64,000 nt of DNA from contig WIUZ02000021.1 in the NCBI GenBank assembly GCA_015956445.1, forward strand, positions 186,001 to 250,000, in the 5' to 3' direction. Origin of the DNA: Thelephora terrestris. Lineage: Eukaryota; Basidiomycota; Agaricomycetes; Thelephorales; Thelephoraceae. The notes beneath the pieces were generated by a model that saw only the letters and a program-made list of their open reading frames with translations, made no database searches and was not told the DNA's origin. The position numbers were made by a program, and so were the translations under genes. Every line of letters starts with the position of its first letter. Position 1 is the first letter of the stretch. Positions 12,475 through 22,669 of the stretch are shown in pieces.

Positions 12475-12564
12475 GGGCACGTGGTGTAGTTGGTTATCAC
12501 GCTCGCTTAGCACTCCCGCCGAGGAACTTGCGAGAGGGGTCCGGTTCAATCCCGGACGTGTCCA
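12475..12564 (+). tRNA. tRNA-Ala(AGC) with a 16-nt intron
   Basis: The acceptor stem GGGCACG pairs with CGTGTCC and contains the G3:U70 wobble that is the alanine identity element; the discriminator base is A at 12564. The D arm is GTGTAGTTGGTTATCAC. The anticodon stem CTCGC/GCGAG encloses T33 and anticodon AGC at 12509-12511. A 16-nt intron at 12513-12528 sits one base 3' of the anticodon, the canonical position. The T arm is TCCGG-TTCAATC-CCGGA. A run of T from 12565 is a plausible RNA polymerase III terminator. Confidence 0.93.
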
Positions 12565-12754
12565 TTTTTTTCTCTCTCTCTCTTCATCCGTCCAGCGCCA
12601 ATATATACCTTCACACTGATCTTGCTACTGGGTATAAATCATGGGTTTGTGTGGTCAAATTTTGTGCTGGGATTCGGAGAGGGGTATCCTGGTATAGCGG
12701 GCAACGGTCCCGAGACGGCATCCCCGATCAGCCGTCGTTCCACCGCCACCCACC

Positions 12755-15700
12755 ATGCCTCCCGGCACCAAACACAATGATTTCGAGGCGCGGCTTTACA
12801 GAGCTAAACGGAACAGAGCTTGTGACTCGTGTCGTAAGAGAAAAGGCGAGTAGCATGACCACTTCATAAACAAATCACCCCAACTCACCCCCCGGAACGA
12901 TGGGCTCCAGCTCGATGTAAGTCCCCTTTCCTTCCCGGCTTCCCAATTTCTCGGTTAGGAGACTCGTTTGGATGACGCCGACACGTTTCCCGCTGATTAG
13001 GTGATGGGTATGAGATGCTCGATAACGTCTGCACTACCTGTGCCATGTATGGGGTAGAGTGTACCTACTTCGAATCGTCCAAGGTATGACTGCCTTTGCC
13101 CTTCGCACCATATCATCTACATACCTCACAAATTACTTTAGAAACCCACGTCCCAAAGGTGGGCAATTCTCCGATCAATTCTCTACTTCACGGGTCCCCA
13201 ATGACCTTTAGTTATGTCCGAGAGCTTGAAAATAAGCTGGCACAGGTGGAGAGACTCATCCGCGAGGTATGTTTTGGAACCTTTTGCTTGTGTCAATATG
13301 TCGGCCGAACTCTAAACAGGTATCCAATCCCGAGAGCCAAAGTTCAAAGTCCATCCTAGAGGCTCGGAAAGAAAAGAACAAACAGAGTGTAACTACCGGC
13401 CCCTCCATGGACCATGCTCGCCCTTCACCACCGTTTGCTCGTGTTCCTCAAGTCGGTGCCTTGCGTCCGCTTCCCGAAGCAGATGAACACGACGATGACG
13501 ATTTTGTGGCTCTGTACGACCCCAAGAAAGGCTCCTTAGAGTCTCACAAGGAGGGTGTTACCCCAAAGTTCTTCGGAGAGAGCAGCGTCTTCACGTTCCC
13601 CCAGGCCCTGGGACAAAGTCCCTTGTCACCTCGTGTTCCTTCCAGACATAGGCTCGAGTTTTGGGCTGCTCCTACCGTAAGTTCCCTTTGTTGAGCGATC
13701 GGCCGGTCCGTAGAGCATTTTTTGACTTCCTTCGAGTGGCTGTTGCCTGCCTTGCGGGGACCTCGGATGAACCTTGTGTTCCCCGAACCAAGTTTAATGC
13801 GGCATCTTCTGGACATATACTTCGATATCCACAACATCGTCCTACCAATTCTACACAGACCAACATTCGAGCGGTCATTCTCGGATAAATTACACGAGCG
13901 AAACGAATCTTTCGGAGCCGTGGTCATCCTAATGTGTGCAATTGCCTGTCGCCATTCTGATGACCCTCGCATCAAGCATCCTATCGTCACTTCGACATCG
14001 AACACTGGTTGGAAGTTGTACAACCAAGTCGATAGGCTAGGGAGGCCACGGCTGGTGGGGCATCACCTATACGATGTCCAGATATACGCCGTATGTCGAG
14101 TACACTTTCCGAGGGATATACACTCATTGCGACGCTATTCAAGCTAGCTGCTTGCTTCCTTGACGGATACTCTCTTCCACAGACACCGTGGTTGATGGTC
14201 GGCATCGGCTTACGAGTAATGCAGGAGCTCGGAGTCCACAGGCGCAGGTTCACCGTAAAGAAGTCAGTGGAGAATGAGCTCTGGAAACGGTGTTTTTGGG
14301 TGCTAGTCATAATGGACCGCACGTTCAGCAACCTCCTTGGACGGTCGTGTGCGATTCAAGACGAAGAGTGCGCATCTATTTCATTTTCGATCGAGTAAAA
14401 ACTCACCCGTCTGTTGGTCAAGTTTTGACTTGGACCTGCCGTTGAACTGTGATGATGAGTACCTCGAACATCCGGACCCAGAGAAGGCATTTAAACAGCC
14501 GGCCGACATGCCGTCCAAAATGGACTACTTCATCTCGATGATTCGATTGAATCAGATTGTTGGATTTTCTCAAAGGACTCTGGTGCGTGAACCCGATCCG
14601 GACGTGGCGCTGTCGATGCTAAATTTGAATGCATGGCTGTAGTATTCAACAAGAAAGTCGAGATCGGTCCTAGGCTACGTAGGCAATCGGTGGGAAAGCC
14701 GCATTATTTCTTCCCTGGAGGGCGCGTTGAAGAAGTGGTTCGACTCTGTTCCACCGCACCGTACGATGCTTCGAACTATGCTGACAGTTTGACTAATTTG
14801 TGCCGCCCAATAGTTCGCTGGGACGTTCAAAAGAATCAAACCAACATGACCTGGCTCCGCCAAGCACTATCACTTGCTGGCAATTATTACGAACTTCAGA
14901 TCATCATACACCGCCCATTCATCGCTCGGCCTGACCCCACCCTGTCAGAGCCTGCATGGGTTGCGTGCAACAAGGCGGCCAAGAACTGCGTGGTCGCTTT
15001 TGGAAGCGTCAAGGACAAGTTGAATGGGCGGATTCGGTTCCACCCGTACGCGAAACCGATGTTTGTGGCCGCAATCTTTTTGTTGCTCCAGTTCCACGGG
15101 AGAGGCATCGACCAAGGGTCAGAACTATACAAGGCGATCATGACGGTCAAAGAGATGGTTGAGGAGGTTGGGTCAAAGTAAGGATTTCGTCACTCGGGCT
15201 TTGCGTTCTGTCGATCTCATACGCTGATGTCCGCTTTCGTTGTGCCCCGTCCATTGATGGATCAGTTGGACGACAGGGAAGCGACTAATCGGTGTCCTGA
15301 ACGCGGCCCTCATCCTTTGTGACAGCCAATACACGGGGTGGAAGCCTGGGAAGGAGGACTTGATCGACCTCGAATTGCGCATGCTCTGTTTCGTTGACGA
15401 GTACGGGAGGCTTTCGTTTGGGGATGAGGGTGAAACTGTGACCGACTCATATGGCTCGACCTCTTCGGAAAACATACCTTCACCGCAGTCGGTCCCATCG
15501 GTAGAATGTTCGATGTCCGAGTCGAGTCCTAATGATCCCTCAGCCGAGAGTCCCGACAGCATCGAGGCCGACCCAACGCGGCTCGGCCTAAACACCGTTC
15601 TGGCCGACGATAAACCCAGTTTTGTGGCTTCCGAAGCTGGACCTGGACCAATCATGACTACGGAACCACGGAACGCCTCTGTACCCACGAACCTCCAACC

Positions 15701-16529
15701 GAGCTCCATTCCAGAAACGTCCGGGGCGCCAGGTAATCCCCCACCGCAGGACGGGAAGTTCTTCAGCAATCCTGCGAACCTGCGAACTCTCATGACCGGA
15801 AGTGGTGATGGTTATAGGTCACCCGAACCACCGTCCCGGCTCGGCACCATTTCCCCGTTTTATTCCCTGCGCAGAGAACGTCCAACGCTGGATGAAGGAG
15901 CAACGAGTTCTCCATACAACCCATTGGGAGCGGCTACGGAGCAACCCGGGCTGTCGTTCTCTGTTCAACAGTCCGGTACAACCCAATCTCTTAACGGTCC
16001 CAGTCTGGATATGGGGTACGGGTACGAACCACCGCCTGCCTTATCAAGCTCGTCGGTGTTGCCTGTCGAGTTGATGGTATACAACGACCTGATGACGGAT
16101 ATTGCCACGGCGCAATACCTAGAAGCTGAGTTGCAAGGCGTAGGGCCTCCGTTTTTCGTTCACCCGTCGATGTCAACGAATGAGGCTGGCGGTGTCGATG
16201 GCTTCGGCTCGAATACAAGCGGGTATCAGTGGCAAGGTGTCTCACAGAATACGGCGCACGGGCCACCTCAAACGATGCCGCACTATGGCTATCCTCAGCC
16301 AGGTCAACCGCAACATGGAGCGCACACCGCGGCGCAGCGAATGGGGACAGACTTTAGGGGACAGTGGCCTACTGGAGGTATCACAGACTACGAGTGAGTG
16401 GCCCATGACTTGCCTTTTGTTTGGCTGGTCCAGAAATTTCTTGAACGTCTGATCTGCAGCGCATGGGAGCGAACATTGTATGAAAACTTCATGATGGGTC
16501 AACAGGCAAACCATGTGTCCCAATATTGA
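12755..16529 (+). CDS. Zn2Cys6 transcription factor with fungal_trans domain (regulator A)
   Basis: Thirteen exons sum to 3048 nt (1015 residues): 12755-12845, 12911-12916, 13001-13083, 13142-13158, 13212-13266, 13320-13676, 13716-14090, 14144-14367, 14423-14582, 14643-14760, 14814-15177, 15266-16393 and 16460-16529. The zinc cluster is C-x2-C-x6-C-x9-C-x2-C-x6-C at residues 23-53. It is completed only through a 6-nt micro-exon (CTCGAT), and its upstream intron has a GC donor. A short coiled-coil-like linker, VRELENKLAQVERLIRE, follows. The fungal_trans core includes PWLMVGIGLRVMQELGVHRR, ENELWKRCFWVLVIMDR and DFDLDLPLNCDDEY. The C-terminal third is disordered, rich in Pro, Ser and Gln. Expected to be a nuclear DNA-binding regulator; its targets are unknown. 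Confidence 0.92.
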
Positions 16530-16860
16530 GTGGTAGCTGATATCCTGTATCTTGTCTCCCGTTTTCTGGACTTTCTGGACCAAGATGGTGTTGTGGGTGG
16601 GGTCTGTGTCAGTGGTGTAGATCGTTAGTGACCGTTGTTAATGTATATCTGCAAGATATCTCGAGGAGGTCGCAAAGGAGTGGTGGTACAACTGGGAAAG
16701 AGTAAAGGACAGAGTCCGCGCTGAGGGAGACCAAGAAATAATTATGTAACACTTGGAGAAAGGGAAAAGCAGAGTGAAATCCACGACACCTGACGACACG
16801 CTATTACACCGTTAAGTAAAGAAAAGTTGAGCCTAGCAAGAAAAAGAACCTCTACACGTC
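16530..16860. other. convergent intergenic region
   Basis: Lies between the stop codons of regulator A (+) and the membrane-protein gene (-). Probably two 3' UTRs; nothing else seen. Confidence 0.5.
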
Positions 16861-17595
16861 CTACTTCAACAAATATGCGATGATGCCTACAGAAGTACAC
16901 AAGGCCGAGCCCAAGTGACAAACCGTTCCGAATGTCGCACTCACGTCGACGAAAAGAAGAACGGCGGAGAGCGTTGAGGCGAGGAGGCAAGCCATGGGCG
17001 CCATCGCGAAGGTGGCGAAATTGACTTTCAACGAAGGCCCGCTAGATCCGGGACTAGACAACGCAGTGGACTTTGATCGTTGATGGGAGTGCATATACAC
17101 TAGGGAAGAAATGGCTGTAAGAATGATGCAGAGGAGAAGGCCATAGGCGCTGCTCGTTCCACAGGTCATGCCCAACGTCTGTTGAGACGGTGTCGGGTTG
17201 GGGAAGATGGTAGGGAGGACGTTGAGGGATTCGTTAGGTGCGTAGAGGAGGCATCCGGTCACCATATCCCATCCCAGCGCAGAGGCTGCACCTGAAAGCG
17301 AAGCTTGGATGAATGCCGCGAGCGTGAGGCCTTTAGGAATTAGCGGGGGTAGTCGCGACCATCGCAAGGTCCGTCTTGGGAACGAGGAAGTTGCTGGCTG
17401 GGGGAGGTAGCGGCGGTCTTCAATGAGAATTGAGGCTGGTGGTGAGAGGGGTGATGCTGGACTGTCCGAAGGGTGAGGGTAATATGAACAGTGGGGTGTA
17501 GCTGCAGGGGTGACGATTTGAGGGAAAGGTATTATGTTCACCGGTGGGATACCAATCCTCGGCAATAGTGGGCTTTTCTCGCTCGAGGGATGCAT
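16861..17595 (-). CDS. predicted four-pass membrane protein, unknown function
   Basis: A single-exon ORF of 244 residues from ATG 17595 to TAG 16861. The first 85 residues are Pro/Ser-rich and probably cytosolic. Hydrophobic stretches then follow near residues 88-110 (GLTLAAFIQASLSGAASALG), 145-165 (YGLLLCIILTAISSLVYMH), 193-215 (FATFAMAPMACLLASTLSAV) and 220-244 (FGTVCHLGSALCTSVGIIAY). A basic/Ser-rich loop separates the second and third. The ORF is intact and has the regular composition of a coding sequence. I do not recognise the family. Confidence 0.6.
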   Translation of the reverse strand: MHPSSEKSPLLPRIGIPPVNIIPFPQIVTPAATPHCSYYPHPSDSPASPLSPPASILIEDRRYLPQPATSSFPRRTLRWSRLPPLIPKGLTLAAFIQASLSGAASALGWDMVTGCLLYAPNESLNVLPTIFPNPTPSQQTLGMTCGTSSAYGLLLCIILTAISSLVYMHSHQRSKSTALSSPGSSGPSLKVNFATFAMAPMACLLASTLSAVLLFVDVSATFGTVCHLGSALCTSVGIIAYLLK

Positions 17596-17901
17596 GATGA
17601 TGGTTCCGGGGAGAGAAGCAACCGCGTTCTGTCATAGGCCTTATTTATGTCTTGGGGCGCCGACTGCGCGGCTTTGGCCACCCCGGAAAAGTTTCATCTC
17701 GGTTAACATGACGCGTCGGAACAAATCTCTGCATCACAGGCATGAGGCATTGGCGTGTATGTGGATCATGTCGTGTTGTAGAGGTAGAGTGGTGATGATG
17801 TGTGGTGGAGACAACAAAAAGATAAATAGTCTGTCTACTGTCTAGTCGTCTCCCGTGTATGATTATAATGTGAATGTGGTAACGGAACAGAAACGAAATC
17901 C
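17596..17901. other. intergenic between the membrane-protein gene and cytochrome c
   Basis: Upstream flank of the gene starting at 17595 (-) and 3' flank of cytochrome c (-). No feature seen. Confidence 0.4.
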
Positions 17902-18476
17902 TCAAGCGCACTGAAAGACATCGAAAAGGTCAGGATCAGCCTGGGATGGAGTAGAGGAGACCAGGATACGTACCGCGTCCTTAAGGTAGGTAACAAGGTC
18001 ATTACGGTCCTTGTCCTTCTTCAGGCCAGCAAACGCCATCTTCGTTCCAGGGATGTACTAAACCGAAAGCACGTTATAGCTTCAACTGTGGAGAACACAT
18101 TCGGAACGGGCTTCACACCTTTTTGGGGTTTTCAAGGTATTCGAAGAGGGTGCCCTCGTTCCAGGTGATACCCTTGCTCACGTTGGCGGCAGTATATGAG
18201 TAATTTTCGGCCTGGCCGGTCTTACGGCCGAAGAGTCTGAATGCCAACAGGTCAAAAATGCATTCCGCCGGAACAAAGCCATGTCAAGACTTGCCCGTGG
18301 AGGTTCGGTCCAACCTTGTGGGGTCCGCCAGCCTCTACAGTGTGGCATTGGGCGCATCGCGTCTTGAAGAGACTGGCACCCTTGGCAGTGTCACCTGCAA
18401 AACGCAAAGTTCGTTAGAAACCCAGAGAGCGGGAACGACCTGGGAGGAGAGGGAGCTCGCCTGGAGAGTAAGGCAT
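17902..18476 (-). CDS. CYC1: cytochrome c
   Basis: The soluble electron carrier between complexes III and IV in the mitochondrial intermembrane space. Five exons on the minus strand give 108 residues: 18461-18476, 18295-18394, 18119-18236, 17974-18057 and 17902-17910. The heme-attachment motif CAQCH is at residues 19-23, followed by [20 protein letters not shown]. The Met ligand (about residue 85) lies in [14 protein letters not shown]. The first two introns must use GC donors: CCAG/GCGAGC and ACGG/GCAAGT. They join conserved residues exactly (SPG-DTAKGA and [12 protein letters not shown]). The last exon is only 9 nt (CA-stop). Length is normal for a fungal cytochrome c. Transcribed divergently from TFIIF beta. 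Confidence 0.95.
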
Positions 18477-18602
18477 AATTAAGAATGGTATAGGAAGGTA
18501 TGGACGCCTAAAAGAAGGGAGAGAACGGAGGTGGTGGAGCGGGTTGAAGATGGAGTTGAGGAGCGAAAACTCTTGAAATACCCGCTCCGAGATGCCGTCC
18601 AG

Positions 18603-18656
18603 CCAATCCCGCTTTCCCGATTTATTCCGGATCACGTGAATCTCCCTATCACGTGA
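18603..18656. promoter_or_regulatory. shared CYC1/TFIIF-beta promoter elements: CCAAT box and two TCACGTGA palindromes
   Basis: In the 244-bp gap between the two divergent ATGs there is a CCAAT at 18603-18607 and two identical 8-bp palindromes TCACGTGA at 18632-18639 and 18649-18656. CACGTG is the core site of bHLH factors such as Cbf1, and CCAAT is bound by the Hap2/3/5 complex, known to activate CYC1 in yeast. Binding here is inference from sequence. Confidence 0.55.
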
Positions 18657-18720
18657 TGCAATTACCGACTCTTCCGTTTTTGGTAATTCCTGACCACGGC
18701 CACTCCTTGTTCTCATACCG

Positions 18721-19831
18721 ATGGAGGTCGAAGAGAGTGAGAACAAGCCCTTCGATGCCGAGCTCGCCCCAGACGGCGAGGAGACTCAGCCCGAGCCCGA
18801 TGAGCATATGATCACAGACACCGCCACCGGTAGAGTCTGGATAGTGAAGGCGAGTGACCACACCTGCCTAGTCCATTGAAGCCTTCTGACACACTACGGA
18901 CGATCCACCACAGATCCCGAGGTTTTTGATGGAACGCTGGGCGAACGTCAACCGAGAGGATGTCCACCTTGCCACCATCCGCGTCTTCAAGGCTAGTAGC
19001 AGAATAAAGCTCTACCTCCCTGAGAACCCTGCCAGTCCAGATGAGCCCCGGGAGTACGAGCTCGAAATGGTTCAGGAGTCGGTTGACAATCAACTCGTGG
19101 TGGCCGAGAAGGAGAAAGAGTCGGGTAGCCGGGCTAGGACGACGATTCTTGCGGGAAAAGTCAAGCACGAGTGCAACTTACGTCCTGTGTTCACGGAGAA
19201 ATACAGGAAGCGAGTTCGTGAACGGCACAGGGAAGTTAACACGAGGTCAAGGCAGATCAAGATGATTGACGAAGTTACGCCCGGAAGAGGCAGCGTCAAC
19301 ATGCTCAGCAGTGGCGTCGCAAATGCCAGTGCTTTCTCAGATCTTGTGGTGCGTACATCCCCCCATTCCCCTATGTATTCTGGATTAATTGGATGATCCG
19401 CATAGAAAACAAAGCAGAAGCCTACCAAGGGATTCGAGCGCATGGCTCGTATGCCCAGGAACCAGCTTCTCGATATGCTTTTCAAGCTGTATGCGGAGAA
19501 GGAAACGTGGCCAATCAAGCTCCTGCGAGAGAGGACGCAACAGCCAGAGGCATTCTTGAAGGAGACGCTGAGCGATATCGCGTTCCTGCATCGAAGCGGA
19601 GAACACAACGGCACTTGGGAGCTGAAGGAAAACTTCAAAGAGGGGGTGCGTTTCCATTCCATACATACTCTGGCGATTACACATAAATTGACGAAATACC
19701 CTCAGGCGAAACCCGAAGCCGGTCCCAGTGGGTTACCGGGGATGGGTGGCGCCGACTTCAAGATGGAAGACGCTGGCGAGGATGATTACGACGAAGACGA
19801 AGACGACGATGACATGGAGGAGGTGTCATGA
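18721..19831 (+). CDS. TFG2: transcription initiation factor IIF, beta subunit (RAP30/Tfg2)
   Basis: A nuclear general transcription factor that binds RNA polymerase II with TFIIF alpha and stabilises the pre-initiation complex. Four exons give 309 residues: 18721-18849, 18914-19348, 19406-19645 and 19706-19831. GRVWIVK-IPRFLMERW matches the RAP30 N-terminal dimerisation region. RTTILAGKVKHECNLRPVF lies in the middle. The C-terminal winged helix contains NQLLDMLFKLYAEKETW and TWELKENF. The first intron uses a GC donor (GAAG/GCGAGT), fixed by the conserved VK-IP join. The tail is strongly acidic (EDDYDEDEDDDD). Its 5' end faces cytochrome c across a 244-bp shared promoter. Confidence 0.93.
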
Positions 19832-20309
19832 ATGCTTTGACATCTGAATTCTCCTGTCTATGTACGTCATTCGAGGCAAGGGGCCAAGGACTGTGAGTCG
19901 CTGGTCATTAACGACTTGAGCGGACCGGCATCCCGGGCATCCCTACCCAACCTCTTGGGCTATCTGGTTTATTTTTACTAGATATCGCTCACTTCTCTGT
20001 GGACGCCTGGACTCCCCGCATTGCATCTTTCCTTAGGATACTCGGTAGTTGTTCGTTGGTTAGAGTACAGCCTCATTACATGGATCATGACGTTATCTGA
20101 TGTTTGATAAACGCCTGGGTGTGGTCTCGAGACTCGAGGCTTTTTGGCTTCCGAAACTCATTTATTGAGATTTTCCCCTCTTCGCTGGCCAAGAGGAGTC
20201 GACTCAGGTTCCGGACATACCCTCACTTTGAACGGCGACCGTTGTGGTCAATGCGACAATAAAGGGGCTTCACCACGGAACTTTGAACCCAATCTTTCTT
20301 CTTACTCCC
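19832..20309. other. intergenic, nothing recognised
   Basis: Presumed TFIIF-beta 3' UTR followed by the 5' flank of the membrane-protein gene at 20310. Confidence 0.4.
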
Positions 20310-20861
20310 ATGTCGACCATCTCACCTCGACTGGTCTTCCTCTCTTTCTCTTTCAGCATCGCTTCCGGCCTCTGTTTCCTCAACTCCGGGCACACTCTCC
20401 TCCAGACCCTCGGTGTTCCAGGTTTCACGACTCTTCCCCCTGACACCTCCCTCAGGATCGGTTTGGTCGGAGGCGCGTTCACTGCAATACCCGTTCTCGC
20501 CCTGCGTGCTATCCCATCTGAACTGAGCGACTCTCTCGACTGTTCCTACGTGGCCATCTTCTTCCTTGCTATCGTCGCAATTGGTGCTGCTCAGGGGTAT
20601 GTCGGTGCGAAGATGTGGAAAGGAAGGATATACGTGGTAATTGAGGGCGAGAAGCTTCCCGGGGTTCTGGGAGTGGGCAGCGCGTCCCTCGCTGGTGCAG
20701 TGGGAGCTCTGGTGCTCGTCGGAATCACAGTGGGCCTTTTGGTTCTCACTATCATTCTCCTCGAATACCTCTTCCCGAAAGAAAGAAATCCACATAGGCG
20801 GTCCCGCCCGCCCGGCCCAGCACAACTAGAGCCTGCGGAGGTGGAACAGCCCCAACGGTAG
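20310..20861 (+). CDS. predicted four-pass membrane protein, unknown function
   Basis: A single-exon ORF. I prefer the ATG at 20310 (MSTISPRLVFLSFSFS; 183 residues), which starts just before the first hydrophobic helix; an in-frame upstream ATG at 20244 would add 22 residues. Hydrophobic segments cover roughly residues 6-28, 51-72, 85-105 and 132-160, the last being GAVGALVLVGITVGLLVLTI. The C-terminus is short, basic and then Pro/Glu-rich (KERNPHRRSRPPGP). Such a layout is seen in small fungal four-helix membrane proteins, but I do not recognise the family. Confidence 0.6.
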   Translation: MSTISPRLVFLSFSFSIASGLCFLNSGHTLLQTLGVPGFTTLPPDTSLRIGLVGGAFTAIPVLALRAIPSELSDSLDCSYVAIFFLAIVAIGAAQGYVGAKMWKGRIYVVIEGEKLPGVLGVGSASLAGAVGALVLVGITVGLLVLTIILLEYLFPKERNPHRRSRPPGPAQLEPAEVEQPQR

Positions 20862-21636
20862 CTGTTTCTCATCTCTCTACGTGACATGACCATCCCATTC
20901 ACATTTGTGCTCTAGCCATGCGGAATGAAATCGGCCTCGTCTTCCGGCCGCTTATCTCACAGCCATCGACAAACACTCATCACAGACCTTGTTCCCCTCC
21001 CCTTAGTTTATTCTCCTTGTCCTTGTCGTCGGGATCCCAAGGCCCACACTTCGATTCTTAATCCATTGCCCTTGCAACTCCGTTCCATGACGAATAGATT
21101 CGCCCATCAATTCAGTACCATCTGACCCAGTTTCTCTCCTTACGCATCTCCTCCACCCGGCAAACTCTCGGTTTTGCAGCCGCAGTTGGACAGCCTCAGC
21201 GTCTAAAAGTCTAGCCAAGCCCCCTCAGCTGCAGCCGCGAGGTTGCCACACGGTGATCTGATCGATCCCCCCGAAAGGGACAAAGTACTCACGCCTCTCA
21301 TCACTGTTGAACGCAAAGGGTCAGCTCGGGTCTCGTCTGCTGGCCCCCACGGCCCAACAGCCATGGACACGCGACACCGTATGCTTATAAGCCCTGAAAT
21401 GAACGTGGGCAAAACACACACCTCGCCCTCCGCTTGCACACCACACACCGTACGCCGCACCTTGACCGAGTTATTCCCTCCTTCAAACCTGTTCCTCGGA
21501 TTCGTTTCTTCGAACAGGGTCCCCAAGCCAACTACTTGTCACGCATTGCCAACGGGAAACCTCCATCTTCTCTTGCGTTGATAACGGTCTATTGTCCCCC
21601 TCGCAGTGATCGCTTGCCCTCGCCCTACACGCCATA
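20862..21636. other. intergenic, nothing recognised
   Basis: Short overlapping ORFs only. Probably the 3' UTR of the preceding gene and promoter/5' UTR of the gene at 21637. Confidence 0.4.
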
Positions 21637-22402
21637 ATGAACTCTCTGAACAAGCATACTTCATCTCACCATCCAAAGCACGACTCCGGCAAAATCACCA
21701 CCGTCCGACGGATCAGGAGGAGAAGGCTCAGTTCGGAGCAATTGACCATCACACCCGTTCCCAGAGAAGAGCTTCCAGACGAAATGAGGTCGGTGCTGGA
21801 GTCGGTACGTCCGGACTGCCATCTACCAAACCCGCTTGATCAGCACCCTAATAATTACCATTGGTCAGTTCATCTCGTCTCGACGACCTTCCCTAGCTGA
21901 CGTCCGGTTAGCACGTTCGGACGTCCCCCAAGCCGGTACGAGTGCTCGCAGCCAAAGCCAAGGTAGCTCAATCCAGGGTCGTGAACGATACGATTACGAT
22001 GGTCGTGATGACTATGGAATCCAGGGCCCGAACCCCAAGTGGCCCTTCAGCTTTACCTTGGAGGGGAAGAAATTTCCTTCGAGGGTGCACCACACGCACA
22101 AGGTAGTCGCACGCTCCCGACCCAATGCGAAAGAGCAGATGGGGAAGAGGAAGTGGCATCCTTCTAAGCGTCACGGAAGGGTGATTCGGCAGGAGGACTA
22201 CGATGCCCATGCGGCCCACGAGCTTGGTCAGAGAACACAGTTCTTGAACAGCGAGAGTTTGTTGAATCTCTCTGTCAAGGGTGGAAGGGCTGCGAAGGGA
22301 ATGGTAGGGAAAGCGGTGGGTGGAAATGGCTGGTGGAAGTGGCCTTGTAGGTTGAGAGGTAAGTTAGGGAAGGCCACGAAGGGGATGTTTCGTCGTGTTT
22401 GA
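21637..22402 (+). CDS. hypothetical basic protein
   Basis: Two exons (21637-21804 and 21869-22402) joined by a GT-AG intron in phase 0 give 233 residues. The N-terminus is Ser/His-rich followed by the basic run VRRIRRRRLSSEQL. The second exon contains a tryptophan/aromatic patch, GPNPKWPFSFTLEGKKFPSR, and the C-terminal 60 residues are Gly/Lys/Arg-rich (GGRAAKGMVGKAVGGNGWW). No signal peptide, membrane segment or known domain is visible. The strong basic character would fit nucleic-acid binding or a ribosome-associated role, but that is a guess. Downstream begins the tandem-repeat array. Confidence 0.5.
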
Positions 22403-22669
22403 TATGTGGCACGTTCCCCTTTCGATGTATGAACAGTTTTTTTAACCACTCCCCGGCTTTTCCGTCGTTTACGCTATGTCCCGTATTATTGATTAGCACC
22501 TTGAGTCTCCTCTTGTCCCACTTAGCACCCCTTATAATGGAAATGGTTACAAACACGCTGCTATCGTCTCTTCCACCATTATGCCGGGAGGCAGTTCGTT
22601 CCGTTGATCGAACATGACACGCCCAAGGAAAAACTCTAAACGGAAGGCTGCCACACAAAATTAGAGAGC

